Shown piece after piece: positions 15,936 to 17,523 of a DNA stretch of 17,523 nt. Where the stretch lies: contig JBICHM010000194.1 of NCBI GenBank assembly GCA_043101835.1, positions 1-17,523 on the forward strand. The letters run 5' to 3'. Each line of letters begins with the position of its first letter. Positions within the stretch are counted from its first letter, which is position 1. The notes below the pieces were generated by a model. The model ran no database searches. It was not told the DNA's origin and worked only from the letters and a program-made list of their open reading frames with translations. Made by a program: the position numbers and the translations under genes. This stretch comes from JBICHM01 sp043101835 (GTDB taxonomy: Bacteria > Planctomycetota > Phycisphaerae > Phycisphaerales > UBA1924).

Positions 15936-15960
15936 CGTGCGCCCGACCCTCGGCTATCCT
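15932..15960 (+). promoter_or_regulatory. Possible promoter for a leaderless ybjD-like transcript
   Basis: TATCCT (15955-15960) lies nine bases before the ATG at 15970. A weak -35-like TTTTCG (15932-15937), 17 bases upstream, overlaps the T-run of the preceding terminator. No Shine-Dalgarno sequence precedes the ATG (CTCGCGCCGCC). Together this suggests transcription starting at or next to the start codon. Called by eye. Confidence 0.35.
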
Positions 15961-15969
15961 CGCGCCGCC

Positions 15970-17523
15970 ATGCTCCTGCGCCGGATCGAGATCGAGTCCT
16001 TTCGCGGCCTGCGCGCCATCGACCTCGCGCTCGACGACACCACGCTGCTCATCGGCGAGAACGCCAGCGGCAAGACCAGCGTCATCGCCGCCCTGCAGGC
16101 CGTGCTCGCGCCCGAATCCGACGACTCCCTCGCGCCCCTCGCCCCGGCCGATCTCCACCGGGCCTTCGAGCGCGACGCCGCGCCCGCCGACTCGATCCGC
16201 ATCGCCGTCACCTTCGTCCAGGGAGACGAGCCGCCCTGGCCCGCCGAGGCGCTCGAGCGTCTCGACGGCGCAATCGGCGTGGCGGCCGACGGCCGCCCAC
16301 TGCTGTGCCTCGAACTGCTCGGCGTCGTGCGCGGCGATCGCATCGATCACCGCTGGCGATTCCGTGATCCCGTCGCAGGCGAAGCGCACGACGCCGCCCC
16401 GGAACAGGTCGACGCCGTCCGGCGCTGCGCGCCCGTCGCGATGATCGACCCGGGCAGCATCACGCCGCGCGAGGGCGCAGCCGTCGAGCCCACCGATGCG
16501 ATCAGCGCCATCTACCGGCGCATCACGCACCAGCGCGCCCAGCTCGAGCCCGAAGAGCTCCGCGAAGCCGCCGACATCGCCGGCGGCGTCGCCGCGCGGA
16601 TGCTCGAGCGCATCGGCGACGCCGACACGCCCGCCCGGCGAGGGCTCGCCGACATCGCCGCGCTGCGCGATCTCGTCGGCGCCGGCGACGACCGGCGGCT
16701 CGCCGACCTGCTCCTCGGGGCCGGCTCACGCATGCTCAGCCTGCTCGCTCTCGCCGGCGCCGCGCTCCGCGCCGACGGCGACCACGCCACGGCCCTGCTC
16801 TGCGTCGACACCCCCGAGGCGCGCCTGCATCCGCTCAGCCTCGCGCCGTTGTGGGACCTCCTCCACCTGCTCCCCGGGCAGAAGATCATCACGACCAACT
16901 CCGGCGATCTGCTCGCAAGCGCGCCCCTCGACGCTGTCCGTCGACTCGTGCGCACTGGCGACGGCGTGCGCGTCGGCGCTGTGCAGCCCGGCAGCCTCGA
17001 CGATGAGGGGCGACGGCGCATCAGCTACCACATCCGCACCCGCCGCGGCGGCGCGTTCTTCGCCCGGTGCTGGCTCCTCGTCGAGGGCGAGACCGAGTTC
17101 TGGCTCCTCCCCGAACTCGCGCGCACCCTCGGCTACGACTTCGCCGTCGAGGGCGTCGCCGTCGTCGAGTTCGCGCAATGCGGCGTGCCACCCCTCATCC
17201 ACGTCGCGCGCGACCTGGGCATCGCCTGGTGCATGCTCACCGACAACGACCGCTCCGGCCGCGGCTATGTGGACGCCGCCCGGCGCGCGCTCGGTCGCCA
17301 GGCCGACGAAGACCGCATCGTCGTGCTCGACCGCGGCGACATCGAGGAATCGCTCTGGGACGCCGGCTTCGCCGAGGTCTACCGGGCCGCCGCCTACGGC
17401 GGCAGCACCCAATCGCGCGCAAGCGAGAAACCACGCACGGTGATCGACCTCGCCATCAAGGCCGTCAGCAAACCCCATCTCGCCCTGCGCGTGATCGAAG
17501 AGGCCGCGAAGCCCGACGCCCCG
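15970..17523 (+). CDS. ybjD: OLD-family ATPase/TOPRIM protein, YbjD (DUF2813) type (3' partial)
   Basis: 518 residues are visible and the frame is open at the right edge. From my memory of E. coli YbjD (~552 residues), a few tens of residues are missing. The start opens LLRRIEIESFRGL, typical of SMC/RecF-like ATPases. Walker A is GENASGKT (29-36). The Walker B/D-loop region reads LLCVDTPEARLHP, with Asp280 followed by Thr281 where many relatives have an acidic residue. A TOPRIM domain follows: LLVEGETEFWLL (Glu372) and LTDNDRSG (Asp425, Asp427), the metal-binding acids of OLD nucleases. FARCWLLVEGETE and VVEFAQCG match YbjD closely. An ATP-dependent nuclease acting on DNA in the cytoplasm is expected, but YbjD's physiological role is unclear. 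It stands alone behind a terminator; no helicase partner is visible. Confidence 0.85.
   Translation, partial: MLLRRIEIESFRGLRAIDLALDDTTLLIGENASGKTSVIAALQAVLAPESDDSLAPLAPADLHRAFERDAAPADSIRIAVTFVQGDEPPWPAEALERLDGAIGVAADGRPLLCLELLGVVRGDRIDHRWRFRDPVAGEAHDAAPEQVDAVRRCAPVAMIDPGSITPREGAAVEPTDAISAIYRRITHQRAQLEPEELREAADIAGGVAARMLERIGDADTPARRGLADIAALRDLVGAGDDRRLADLLLGAGSRMLSLLALAGAALRADGDHATALLCVDTPEARLHPLSLAPLWDLLHLLPGQKIITTNSGDLLASAPLDAVRRLVRTGDGVRVGAVQPGSLDDEGRRRISYHIRTRRGGAFFARCWLLVEGETEFWLLPELARTLGYDFAVEGVAVVEFAQCGVPPLIHVARDLGIAWCMLTDNDRSGRGYVDAARRALGRQADEDRIVVLDRGDIEESLWDAGFAEVYRAAAYGGSTQSRASEKPRTVIDLAIKAVSKPHLALRVIEEAAKPDAP

Noticed and set aside
15970..17523. Anti-phage defence system (Gabija/GajA-like or OLD-reverse transcriptase) on the right edge
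   Set aside because: The protein matches YbjD/DUF2813 better and no UvrD-like helicase, reverse transcriptase or other defence gene lies within the window. The sequence past the edge could change this.
1..17523. tRNA/rRNA genes, CRISPR arrays, insertion sequences, attachment sites
   Set aside because: Read through on both strands; no cloverleaf-like elements, spaced direct repeats, transposase genes or terminal repeats were recognised.

Overview
The window is very GC-rich and gene-dense, with strong G/C preference at third codon positions. Nearly every gene encodes an exported or membrane protein. The closest overall fit is a marine planctomycete of the Phycisphaerae type. The best pointer is the first gene, an FG-GAP beta-propeller ending in a paired 'DLN-D-VVDG-DLG-LL--W' dockerin-like tail, which is common on secreted proteins of that group. 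Large BNR/Asp-box proteins and a free-standing FAS1 protein also fit. This is an inference from protein style; there is no rRNA or marker gene to settle it.

Layout, left to right: (1) the 3' part of a secreted FG-GAP/dockerin-like protein (+, enters from the left edge); (2) a convergent FAS1-PDZ fusion protein (-); (3) a divergent, probably co-transcribed block (+) of a 1018-residue BNR/Asp-box propeller protein, a small PepSY membrane protein and an OprO/OprP-like porin, the last two overlapping through a TTG start; (4) a second, paralogous BNR/Asp-box protein (-), convergent with the porin; (5) a polytopic methyltransferase resembling methanethiol S-methyltransferase MddA (-); (6) a divergent S9 peptidase (+) with an unexpected C-terminal formylglycine-generating-enzyme-like (SUMF1) domain, overlapping by ATGA with a SugE/Gdx-type SMR exporter; (7) a DUF2959-like coiled-coil lipoprotein (+) with its own promoter and a textbook intrinsic terminator; (8) an OLD-family ATPase/TOPRIM protein of the YbjD (DUF2813) type (+), running off the right edge.

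No tRNA, rRNA, CRISPR array, insertion sequence or phage gene was seen. The region looks like ordinary chromosomal cell-envelope and secretion territory. No single new multi-gene system can be proved from it. The most notable observations are three: the S9 peptidase fused to a cysteine-free FGE fold; the pair of BNR paralogues whose 11 Asp boxes match one for one, flanking a PepSY-porin pair; and the FAS1-PDZ fusion. No stretch without a gene exceeds about 265 bases. Intergenic gaps mostly hold terminator-like hairpins and a few promoter-like sequences, all called by eye.
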